64,000 nt of DNA, taken from Arthrobacter sp. zg-Y20 (lineage in GTDB: Bacteria; Actinomycetota; Actinomycetes; Actinomycetales; Micrococcaceae). Position numbers and translations under genes: made by a program. The stretch spans positions 2,666,001-2,730,000 of the forward strand of contig NZ_CP126241.1 of NCBI RefSeq assembly GCF_030142075.1, given 5' to 3'. Positions within the stretch are counted from its first letter, which is position 1. Each line of letters begins with the position of its first letter. Below the pieces are notes generated by a model that was not told where the DNA came from, did not search any database, and saw nothing but the letters and a program-made list of their open reading frames with translations. Positions 38,031 to 45,369 of the stretch are shown in pieces.

Positions 38031-38972
38031 ATGATCACCACGTCCCGCCTGCTGGCCGGAACCGCCCTTGTGTCCCTCCTGGCCCTCAGCGCCTGCTCCA
38101 CCGAAGCCGCAGAAGCCGACGCCGAGTCCACGCAGGCCTCCACCGTGACGGTCGAGCACGCGCAGGGCAGCACCGAAGTACCGGTGAACCCCGAGACCGT
38201 CTACACCTTCGACCTCGGTGCACTGGACACGATGGATGCCCTCGACATTGACGTCGACGGCGTCCCGGCGGCCAACTTCCCTGAGAGCCTGTCCAAGTAC
38301 GCGGCGGATGACATCACCAAGATCGGCAGCATGAAGGAACCGGACTTCGAAGCCATTAGCGCCGAGGCACCGGATTTGATCATCATTTCCGGCCGCGTTG
38401 CGGATTCCTACGAGGAACTGAACAAGATCGCCCCGACCATCGACCTGAGTGTCGACAACACCGATGCGTGGAACTCCTTCGAGGAAAACACCCGGACCAT
38501 CGGAAAGATCTTCGGCAAGGACGACATGGTCGAGGACAAGCTCTCGGCGCTGGAGTCCAAGGTCGGGGACACCAAGAAGCTGTCAGCCGACGCCGGCAAC
38601 GGCCTGATCGTGATGACCAGCGGCGGCGAAATGACCGCCTACGGCGCCGGCTCGCGTTTCGGCATCATCCATGACGTCCTCGGCGTCGAGCCCGCTGCCG
38701 AAGTGAAGACCGAAGGCGCCCACGGCGAGTCCGTGTCCTTCAACTACATTGCCGACACCAACCCCGACCACTTGTTCGTGATTGACCGGGACGTTGCCGT
38801 CGGCGAATCCGGCGAAGCCGCGTCCGCCGTGCTGGACAACGAACTGGTCAAGAGCACCAAGGCAGCTCAGAACAACAACATCACCATGCTGGACTCCGCC
38901 AGCTGGTACCTGGTCGGATACGGCCTGAACAACGTCGACTCGATGGTTTCTACCATCCACGACGCCCTCTAG
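38031..38972 (+). CDS. Siderophore ABC transporter substrate-binding lipoprotein (FatB/YclQ type)
   Basis: 313 aa. Signal peptide with lipobox LALSAC (Cys about residue 22), then a class III binding protein fold: VYTFDLGALDTMDALDIDV, PDLIIISGR, and the late LDSASWYLVGYGLNNVDSMV. Resembles FatB and YclQ, receptors for catecholate-type siderophores such as petrobactin; the exact ligand is not predictable. First gene of a four-gene operon under an iron box. No siderophore biosynthesis gene lies in the window. Confidence 0.92.
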   Translation: MITTSRLLAGTALVSLLALSACSTEAAEADAESTQASTVTVEHAQGSTEVPVNPETVYTFDLGALDTMDALDIDVDGVPAANFPESLSKYAADDITKIGSMKEPDFEAISAEAPDLIIISGRVADSYEELNKIAPTIDLSVDNTDAWNSFEENTRTIGKIFGKDDMVEDKLSALESKVGDTKKLSADAGNGLIVMTSGGEMTAYGAGSRFGIIHDVLGVEPAAEVKTEGAHGESVSFNYIADTNPDHLFVIDRDVAVGESGEAASAVLDNELVKSTKAAQNNNITMLDSASWYLVGYGLNNVDSMVSTIHDAL

Positions 38973-38986
38973 CCGCGCCTCCCCCG

Positions 38987-39020
38987 CTCCGCGGCCCGGC
39001 ACCTGTGCCGGGCCGCGGAG
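38987..39020 (+). promoter_or_regulatory. Stable intercistronic hairpin after the siderophore-binding protein gene
   Basis: A perfect 15-bp stem (arm CTCCGCGGCCCGGCA) with a 4-nt loop CCTG sits 15 bp after the stop codon. The right arm includes part of GGAGG (39017-39021), the apparent Shine-Dalgarno of the permease gene. It likely protects the upstream mRNA from 3' decay and reduces permease translation, giving more binding protein than channel. Confidence 0.7.
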
Positions 39021-39035
39021 GAACTGGACATCACT

Positions 39036-40061
39036 ATGACCGCTACCGCCGCGCAGCCGGCACCAGCCCCCGCCGCCGTTGAACGGCGGCGCTTTGTGCG
39101 TTCGGCCTCCGGACTCGCCGCGGGTGTATGCATTGTTATCCTCCTGGCAGCCCTCAGCCTCTTTGTGGGCGTGGGCGACCTGTCCCTGTCCTCGCTGCTT
39201 GCCGGGGATCCCACCACGCAGATGCTCTTCTGGGCCAGCCAACTCCCCCGCACCCTGAGCATCGTCCTGGCAGGCATGGCCCTGAGCGTGGCCGGCCTGA
39301 TCATGCAGCTGATGGCCCGCAACAAGTTCGTGGAGCCCTCCACTGTGGGAACGGTGGAATCGGCGCAGCTGGGCATCCTCGCCGTCACGGTGCTGCTGCC
39401 GGGTGCGTCCATGTTCCTGAAGATGTCCGCGGCCTCGGTCTTCGCCGCTGCCGGGACCGCACTGTTCCTGCTGGTCCTGCGCCGGATTCCGTTGCGCAAC
39501 ACCCTGATTGTCCCCCTGGTGGGAATCATGCTCGGCGGCGTCATTTCCGCCGTCACCACGTTCTTCGCCTACCGCACCGACCTGCTGCAGACCCTCAACA
39601 GCTGGATGATCGGCGACTTCTCAGGTGTCCTGCGCGGACGCTACGAGCTGCTGTGGATTGTGGGCGCCCTGACCCTGATCGGCTACCTTGCCGCAGACCG
39701 CTTCACCGTGGCCGGCATGGGGGCGGATTTCACCACCAACCTCGGCCTGGACTACAACCGGGTCATGGCACTGGGCCTGGTCATCGTGTCCCTGATCAGT
39801 GCCGTGGTTGTGGTCAGCGTCGGCTCCATACCCTTCCTGGGACTGATCGTGCCGAACCTGGTCTCGCTGCTGATCGGTGACAACGTGCGCCGGGCTGTTC
39901 CCTGGGTTGCCGTGTTCGGTGCTGGTTTCGTGCTGCTGTGCGACATCATCGGCCGCACCATCCGCTACCCGTATGAAATTCCCGTAGGCGTTATTGTGTC
40001 CGCCGTCGGCAGTGTCATCTTCCTGTACCTTCTGCTGCGCAAACGGGGTTCCCGTGCCTGA
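39036..40061 (+). CDS. Siderophore ABC transporter permease (FatD/YclN type)
   Basis: 341 aa, FecCD-family permease with about nine membrane segments. Seen: PRTLSIVLAGMALSVAGLIMQ (the FecCD signature with G after the first helices) and the coupling-loop region SVGSIPFLGLIVPNLVSLLIGDNVR. Pairs with the next permease as a heterodimer. Its last 8 bp overlap the start of the second permease gene. Confidence 0.93.
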   Translation: MTATAAQPAPAPAAVERRRFVRSASGLAAGVCIVILLAALSLFVGVGDLSLSSLLAGDPTTQMLFWASQLPRTLSIVLAGMALSVAGLIMQLMARNKFVEPSTVGTVESAQLGILAVTVLLPGASMFLKMSAASVFAAAGTALFLLVLRRIPLRNTLIVPLVGIMLGGVISAVTTFFAYRTDLLQTLNSWMIGDFSGVLRGRYELLWIVGALTLIGYLAADRFTVAGMGADFTTNLGLDYNRVMALGLVIVSLISAVVVVSVGSIPFLGLIVPNLVSLLIGDNVRRAVPWVAVFGAGFVLLCDIIGRTIRYPYEIPVGVIVSAVGSVIFLYLLLRKRGSRA

Positions 40062-41070
40062 GTCCTCCCCCAGCGTGCTGCCCGCAGCCCTCACGGAGCA
40101 CCGGCGCCGGCCGGTCCGGACGGTGCCGGCGAAATTCTGGATCATCACCCTGGGCGTGGTGGCTGCGGCCCTCGTCGCCGTGTTCATGACCATCGAGCTC
40201 CGCGGCAACCTGGGCTACATCCTGCCCCGGCGTGCCGTGAAGGTGGGTTCCATGATCCTGGTGGCCTACGCCGTCGGCGTCTCCACGGTGCTGTTCCAGA
40301 CCGTGACTGCCAACCGCATCCTCACCCCCTCCATCATGGGCTTCGACGCCCTGTACGTCCTGATCCAGACCGTGCTCGTTTTCGCCCTGGGCGGCGGGGC
40401 GCTGCTGTCCCTGGGCGCCCCCGCCCGGTTCGGCATCGAAGTGCTGCTGATGGTGGGCTTCTCCTTCCTGCTGTACCGCTGGCTGTTCACCGGCGGGGGC
40501 AAGTCGCTGCACCTGATGCTGCTGGTCGGCATTGTCTTCGGCACCATGTTCCGCGGCTTCTCCTCGCTGCTGCAGCGGCTGATCGACCCGAGCGAATTCA
40601 TCATCCTGCAGGACCTGTTCTTCGCCAGTTTCAACAACGTGGACGCCGGGCTGCTCGGCTATTCGGCCGTTGCCGTCGCCGTCGTCAGTGCCATGGCCTG
40701 GCGCATGCGGCACTCCTTCGACGTGCTGGCGCTGGGCCGGGAAACCGCAGTGAACCTTGGCGTGGACCACAAGCGCGCGGTGACCGCCACGCTGGTCATC
40801 TGCTCCGTGCTGGTGGCGGTGTCCACCGCCCTGGTGGGCCCGGTGACCTTCTTCGGCCTGCTCGTCGCGTCCCTGGCCTACCAGCTGTGCGCCCAGTTCC
40901 GCCACGCAGCTGTCCTGCCCATTGCCGTGCTCCTGGGCATCATTGCCCTGGTGGGCGGGCAGCTGGTGCTGGAGCGGATCTTCGACTTCGATACCGCCCT
41001 GAGCATCGTCATTGAATTCGTGGGCGGCATTGTCTTCCTCATCCTGCTCCTGCGGGGATCGGTGAAATGA
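40054..41070 (+). CDS. Siderophore ABC transporter permease (FatC/YclO type)
   Basis: 338 aa, second FecCD-family permease: VSTVLFQTVTANRILTPSIMGFDALYVL, and GPVTFFGLLVASLAYQL near the coupling loop. The GTG at 40054 lies inside the end of the preceding gene (8-bp overlap) and is chosen because membrane homology starts soon after; the longer frame would be hidden in the first permease gene. Confidence 0.92.
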   Translation: MPESSPSVLPAALTEHRRRPVRTVPAKFWIITLGVVAAALVAVFMTIELRGNLGYILPRRAVKVGSMILVAYAVGVSTVLFQTVTANRILTPSIMGFDALYVLIQTVLVFALGGGALLSLGAPARFGIEVLLMVGFSFLLYRWLFTGGGKSLHLMLLVGIVFGTMFRGFSSLLQRLIDPSEFIILQDLFFASFNNVDAGLLGYSAVAVAVVSAMAWRMRHSFDVLALGRETAVNLGVDHKRAVTATLVICSVLVAVSTALVGPVTFFGLLVASLAYQLCAQFRHAAVLPIAVLLGIIALVGGQLVLERIFDFDTALSIVIEFVGGIVFLILLLRGSVK

Positions 41071-41107
41071 TCCCGTCCCCGCTGCACCGCCAGAAAGGCC
41101 CCGCATC

Positions 41108-41866
41108 ATGATTTCCGTTTCCGGCGTGACCAAACGCTACTCCTCCGCCGTCGTGGTGGACGGTGTCAGCTGCGAAATCAAGGAAGGCGGCATCACCTCG
41201 ATCATTGGGCCCAACGGCGCCGGCAAATCCACGCTGCTTTCCATGATCAGCCGGCTGCTGGGGATGGACTCGGGGACGGTCACCGTGGACGGGCTCGACG
41301 TCGTCACCACGCCGGGGCGCGACCTCGCGAAGAAGATGGCCATCCTGCGCCAGGACAACCAGCTCACTGTCCGCCTGACTGTGCGGGACCTGGTCGGGTT
41401 TGGCCGCTACCCGCACAACGGCGGACGTCCCGGGCCTGCGGACAAGGCCCACATCAATACCGCCATGGAGTACCTGGACCTAACTGCCCTGGCGGACAAG
41501 TTCGTGGACGAGCTGTCCGGCGGCCAGCGCCAGCGCGCGTTCATTGCCATGGTGCTGGCCCAGGACACGGACTACCTGCTGCTGGATGAGCCGCTGAACA
41601 ACCTGGACATGAAGCACTCCGTGGAAATGATGCGGCTGCTGCGCCGGCTTACCGATGACTTCGGCAAGACCGTGGTGCTGGTCATCCACGACATTAACTT
41701 CGCGTCCTGCTATTCGGACGACATCATCGCCATGTGTGACGGCCGGCTGATTCATCAGGGGCCGCCGTCGGACATCATGCGCCCGGAAGTCCTGAAGGAC
41801 ATTTACGACATCGATATCCGGATCGAGGAAATTGAAGGCAACCGGATAGGCGTGTACTTCGCCTGA
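41108..41866 (+). CDS. Siderophore ABC transporter ATP-binding protein (FatE/YclP type)
   Basis: 252-aa ATPase: Walker A GPNGAGKSTLL, signature LSGGQRQRAFIAMVL, Walker B YLLLDEPLNNLD and H-loop VIHDINFASC. Fourth gene of the iron importer; the ATG follows AGAAAGG. It converges with the EspG-like gene, with 10 bp between the stop codons. Confidence 0.95.
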   Translation: MISVSGVTKRYSSAVVVDGVSCEIKEGGITSIIGPNGAGKSTLLSMISRLLGMDSGTVTVDGLDVVTTPGRDLAKKMAILRQDNQLTVRLTVRDLVGFGRYPHNGGRPGPADKAHINTAMEYLDLTALADKFVDELSGGQRQRAFIAMVLAQDTDYLLLDEPLNNLDMKHSVEMMRLLRRLTDDFGKTVVLVIHDINFASCYSDDIIAMCDGRLIHQGPPSDIMRPEVLKDIYDIDIRIEEIEGNRIGVYFA

Positions 41867-41876
41867 CCGGCCCCGA

Positions 41877-42845
41877 TCAGCGGCCCTGCCCGCGTTGCTG
41901 CTGCTTCCGCCCGCCACGGCCGCGGCTCGCCGGCAGCGCAGATCCGAGCTGCTCGGGGAGAGCATAAACGAGGCACATGAGGATGTCCTGGAGCGTGGAA
42001 GATGCAATCGCCTCAAGCGCCGTGCCGCCCCCGGGCAGTGACTGTGCAGCCCATATGCCGGCCCCGGCAGCGCTGATCCAGGTGAATCCCTGCCCCGAGG
42101 ACTGGTCGGCCAGGGTCCATTCCGTCCAGTCCGTTTCCAGCATGTCCCGGATCTCTGCGCCGGCTCCCTCCGGGGACGGCAACCGGAAACCGTTCAGCCG
42201 GTCCTCATACTCCCGCGCGTCAAGAACCAGGACCTGATGCCCTCCCGGTGCGGCGGCGGATCCGGGCCCTGCGTGCGGTGACGCGGCCCGGCGGGCCAGT
42301 ACAGGTGTCAGGCTGCCCAACGGCAGCAGGGACAGCTGCTCGTTTCCGCTGGACGCGCGGGGCCCGGAGAGCAAATCCGGTCCCGTGAGCACGTCGGTTC
42401 CCGTAAGCAGCAGTGCCTCGCGTTCTCCGGTCCAGATGTCCAGCCTGGTGCTGCTGCCATAATTGCGGCTGCACAGTGCCAGCCTTCTATCGGCCCGTCG
42501 CCAGGGCCCGGCCAGGCGGTGTCCCCGGGCGGTGAGGAAAGCATCTGCAGTCAGCAGGTCCGCGTCCTGCAGTTCGGCCACCGCAGCCGGCTGTAGCCTC
42601 CGACGACGCCGTTCCAAGGCCGCGCGCGAAACCATGGCCGCCAGTAACTCCAGCGCCGATGCTGAAAGCATGAAACTGTCCAGCGCTTCCGGGAGTGTCC
42701 CCTGAGCGGGAGCGGGTGCGGGAAAGGGCCCAGCCGGCTGTGTGCGGACGATACTGTGCCGGGCGGTACTGTGCCGGGCGATACTGTGCCGGGCGGTACT
42801 GTGCAGGGCACTAATTTCCCCGGTGGTGCGGCCGTATACCGGCAT
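41877..42845 (-). CDS. EspG-like type VII secretion-associated protein with repeat-bearing N-terminus
   Basis: 322 aa. Residues about 60-300 align by eye with the C-terminal half of the protein at 43409-44821 (LLTADAFLTARGHRLAGPW, SLLPLGSLTPVLARRAA, DWTEWTLADQSS) and have the general pattern of ESX chaperones of the EspG family. EspG proteins bind newly made ESX substrates in the cytoplasm. The N-terminus carries four copies of ARHS(T/I) encoded by a DNA repeat. ATG 42845 has AGGGGG 8 nt upstream. The family call is an inference from pattern and context. Own promoter at 42877-42926. Confidence 0.6.
   Translation of the reverse strand: MPVYGRTTGEISALHSTARHSIARHSTARHSIVRTQPAGPFPAPAPAQGTLPEALDSFMLSASALELLAAMVSRAALERRRRRLQPAAVAELQDADLLTADAFLTARGHRLAGPWRRADRRLALCSRNYGSSTRLDIWTGEREALLLTGTDVLTGPDLLSGPRASSGNEQLSLLPLGSLTPVLARRAASPHAGPGSAAAPGGHQVLVLDAREYEDRLNGFRLPSPEGAGAEIRDMLETDWTEWTLADQSSGQGFTWISAAGAGIWAAQSLPGGGTALEAIASSTLQDILMCLVYALPEQLGSALPASRGRGGRKQQQRGQGR
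42750..42809. repeat. Four 15-bp tandem repeats inside the EspG-like gene
   Basis: Four head-to-tail 15-bp units, alternately starting GATACTGTGCC and GGTACTGTGCC, form two 30-bp higher-order units. They encode the ARHSTARHSI-type stretch at the N-terminus of the EspG-like protein. Being in-frame multiples, copy changes would lengthen or shorten the protein without frameshift. Confidence 0.9.
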
Positions 42846-42876
42846 TGTTGCTGCCCCCTGATTGACGTGTGGTTCC

Positions 42877-42926
42877 AACGTACGGGCGGAGGCAAAAACC
42901 GTCGATGGGTAGAACTACCCATCGAC
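42877..42926 (-). promoter_or_regulatory. Promoter and 26-bp palindromic operator of the EspG-like gene
   Basis: A perfect dyad with 12-bp arms GTCGATGGGTAG separated by AA lies at 42901-42926. A candidate -10 TACGTT is at 42882-42877, so the dyad centre is 36.5 bp from the near edge of the -10, overlapping the -35 position. The same core and spacing occur at 47025-47072. The plus-strand STAS-like gene begins 148 bp beyond the dyad, so it could also be affected. Confidence 0.75.
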
Positions 42927-43073
42927 TACCTGCCCCGCACCGTGCACCATGAAGCCCAACGGCAAATACGCAGGCCCGGCGGCCAGTTAACCGCCCCTTG
43001 TATTGCGCCGTCCCAGACCGTTCTCCTAGGTTGGGACCCCAAGCTTCCGCCGCCCGCAAGAAAAGGACCTGCC

Positions 43074-43376
43074 GTGGACCCCAAGCTCCGTGTGGCCATC
43101 CGGCTCGACCTCGATCTCCAGCAGGCACGGCTGGTGGTGCACGGGCGGGTCACTGACCAGAACTGCAGGGTGCTGTACGTGCTGGCGCGCCGAGCCAACG
43201 CCACCCTTCCGGGCCTCAACGTAGTCCTGGACCTGCGCCGGGCCGTTGTCACCGAGAGCGCCATGGCCGGCCTGACCCGCAGCTCCGAAACGGGCGAACT
43301 GCCGGTGCTGACGGGGCGGCCGGAGACGGAGGCACTTGCACCTCGGCAGCTGAGCATCCTGGCTCCGGCGGCTTAG
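43074..43376 (+). CDS. Small STAS-like hypothetical protein
   Basis: 100 aa. Alternating hydrophobic strands (LRVAIRLDLDLQQARLVVHGRV) and NVVLDLRRAVVTESAM look like an anti-sigma-antagonist-type STAS fold, but no phosphorylatable DS(S/T)G motif is seen, so the assignment is tentative. GTG start with AAAGGA 7 nt upstream. It is encoded opposite to, and between, the two EspG-like genes. The longer open frame upstream through the tandem repeats is not credible coding sequence. Confidence 0.6.
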   Translation: MDPKLRVAIRLDLDLQQARLVVHGRVTDQNCRVLYVLARRANATLPGLNVVLDLRRAVVTESAMAGLTRSSETGELPVLTGRPETEALAPRQLSILAPAA

Positions 43377-43408
43377 CCCTCCGGACGCCTCCAGCCTTCC
43401 GCCACTGC

Positions 43409-44821
43409 TCAGCGGGTGGGCGCCCCGTTCCCCGGGCGGTGGACAATGTCCTCGTGGGATCGGGCGTGCAGCCATGCGGAAGGGACATCCGCACCGAGAT
43501 CCAGCGGTGCTCCCGTTGCTGCAGTATGAACCGTTCTGGCGATGGCATCCCAGACCAGGGAGGACGGCTGCGCATCCAGCCGGATACCGCCGTCGGCCGG
43601 GATCACCGAGTAGTGGCCTGCCTCGCCGGCATGAAGCCAGCGGAAGCCGGCATTGGCCTCGATATGGGTAATGTCCCAGCTCGTCCACTGGGCGGCCCAC
43701 AATCGGTGCTCCGCTTCCCCGGCGTTGGGGGCAGGGACAGACGAGGAAGCTACCCTCGCGTGGAACACTCCTTCGCTCACGACAAGCGGATCATGCCGCA
43801 TGGCCCATGCCGGAGCCACGCCGGCCCATGATGCCAGGACCAACGGCAGAAGGGCGGGGGGAAGTATACGGACTTCGCGTTCCCCGGGCCCATAAGCCGG
43901 CTCGGAGGACGGACCGAAGAACGACGGACCGGCGACCAACAAGGCCAGTCCTTCACCAATCCATACGTCTGCCGCTGTTTCCTCGTTACCGCGCCGGGCT
44001 GTAAGGGACAGCCTGGCGGTGGGATCGGTGAGCGGATAGAGGCAGGCAGCACCGTTCTCCGTGATAACCCCCTCGGCGGTCAGCAGCCCGGCCTCCACCA
44101 GTTCGGCCGCTGCAGACCGGTTGCCGGCAAGATCAAACCGGCCCAGTTTCTTCCGTCCTTGAAGGCTCTGCAGGAGGTCGGCGGCAGCAGTGGTCAACAG
44201 CCACCCCTCCGGTTGGTAAGGCTGTTCAGCGCTGACCCGGGTGAGGTCCTCGAGAGAGGTTCCACGCTGCTCCGAGGCGAAAACGTCGGGACGGGGATCC
44301 CTGTCCCGGTCCAGCTCCGCTCCGTCCGGAATCCGGTTACTGCCGTGGCCGGTGATTGTCAGTTGGTCAACCAGGTATTCGATGAGGGTCTTTTGTCCGG
44401 TGTGGTCCTCCAGGGCATAGCTGCCGGTCGCTTCGACCAGGCCCGCGCCGAGCACCCAGATCCACCGGTCCACGCATACGGTTTGGCCTTCTCCCTGATA
44501 GACGAAACGCTGCCTTCGTCCGGGGACGGCCCGCCCCAGCGACGGGTCAAAAACTTTGGGCCATTCGTCCACGGACAGAACGTGGAGTGCGGCGAACTGA
44601 GCCATGGTGGCGGCAAGCCCCGTGGTGGCCACCCATTCCAGCGGATGGCCATCGTTCCGCCCGATGCGAATCACAAGGTTGGGGCGGAAATGGCCCTCCG
44701 GTACCGGTGGGTGCGCCAGTACCCAGGTGTCATCGGGGCCTTCCTCCTGCACCCAGCCCGGAGGAAGGGCAGCGTTCACCCCGCGAAAGCTGACCGGAGA
44801 AAAACCTGAAAACAGTTCCAA
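43409..44821 (-). CDS. LpqN-like domain fused to an EspG-like domain
   Basis: 470 aa. Residues 15-160 (ALPPGWVQEEGPDDTWVLAHP, FRPNLVIRI, SYALEDHTGQKTLIEYLVDQL) fit the LpqN/DUF1795 fold. Residues about 195-450 resemble the EspG-like protein at 41877 (LLTAEGVITENGAACLYPL, ILPPALLPLVLASWAG, WTSWDITHIEANAGFRWLHAG). A cytoplasmic chaperone or adaptor for the neighbouring ESX substrates is the best guess. TTG start at 44821 with AGGGG 8 nt upstream; GTG at 44779 is an alternative. I know no described protein with this fusion. Confidence 0.65.
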   Translation of the reverse strand: MELFSGFSPVSFRGVNAALPPGWVQEEGPDDTWVLAHPPVPEGHFRPNLVIRIGRNDGHPLEWVATTGLAATMAQFAALHVLSVDEWPKVFDPSLGRAVPGRRQRFVYQGEGQTVCVDRWIWVLGAGLVEATGSYALEDHTGQKTLIEYLVDQLTITGHGSNRIPDGAELDRDRDPRPDVFASEQRGTSLEDLTRVSAEQPYQPEGWLLTTAAADLLQSLQGRKKLGRFDLAGNRSAAAELVEAGLLTAEGVITENGAACLYPLTDPTARLSLTARRGNEETAADVWIGEGLALLVAGPSFFGPSSEPAYGPGEREVRILPPALLPLVLASWAGVAPAWAMRHDPLVVSEGVFHARVASSSVPAPNAGEAEHRLWAAQWTSWDITHIEANAGFRWLHAGEAGHYSVIPADGGIRLDAQPSSLVWDAIARTVHTAATGAPLDLGADVPSAWLHARSHEDIVHRPGNGAPTR

Positions 44822-44882
44822 TGGGTGTGCCCCTATAGTTGTCGACGAATAAAGCCGGCGCGCCGGTAAGCGGATCAGGCGT

Positions 44883-45296
44883 TCACTCAGCGCTTACGGA
44901 TCCGGCTTGGATTTCCTTCCGCCGCTTCCGATCGGCCTGCCGCGCCCGTTTTCGCTCGGCATTTTCTTCCCGGATAAACCGGGGCTTGAGGAAATTCGGC
45001 ATCCAGAAACCACCAATCACCCCCACGACACCGCTACCAAGAATCACAAAGGCGACGACAAGCTCGACAAATTCATTCAGGTTGGCTGTATCGACCATGT
45101 CCCAAAACGGGATGAGGATGAAAAAAAGTCCAATGTAGGTGGACGCCAGCGCAGGCTCACCACTCGAAAAGCTGTTCAGACCCGCCCTGAACGCCAGGAA
45201 ACGACCGTTATAGACCAAGAGCCCAACCACCATCAGAAACCCGCCGAAGGGCAGGGAAAAAATCGCAAGGAAAAGGTCCTGTTTCAAGGGGATCAC
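44883..45296 (-). CDS. Small membrane protein, candidate immunity protein
   Basis: 137 aa with three or four hydrophobic segments (FLAIFSLPFGGFLMVVGLLV, LASTYIGLFFILIPFW, LVVAFVILGSGVVGVIGGF) and a highly basic cytoplasmic tail (RKRARQADRKRRK). It lies immediately behind a glycine-zipper ESX effector candidate, the usual place of a membrane immunity protein. Base composition is low for this genome (two rows counted gave 53% and 48% GC), a sign of recent acquisition. GTG start at 45296 is uncertain because no clear Shine-Dalgarno precedes it. Confidence 0.7.
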   Translation of the reverse strand: MIPLKQDLFLAIFSLPFGGFLMVVGLLVYNGRFLAFRAGLNSFSSGEPALASTYIGLFFILIPFWDMVDTANLNEFVELVVAFVILGSGVVGVIGGFWMPNFLKPRFIREENAERKRARQADRKRRKEIQAGSVSAE

Positions 45297-45369
45297 CTAT
45301 CTGTGTCTGTGGGCTCTTGCGGCACACGCTGGAATGCGGCGCAGAATTGGAAGATACCCCAGGTCCGGG

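Noticed and set aside
42756-43073. N-terminal extension of the STAS-like protein through the tandem repeat
   Set aside because: Reads through the repeat and the palindrome into low-complexity sequence; GTG 43074 has a good Shine-Dalgarno.
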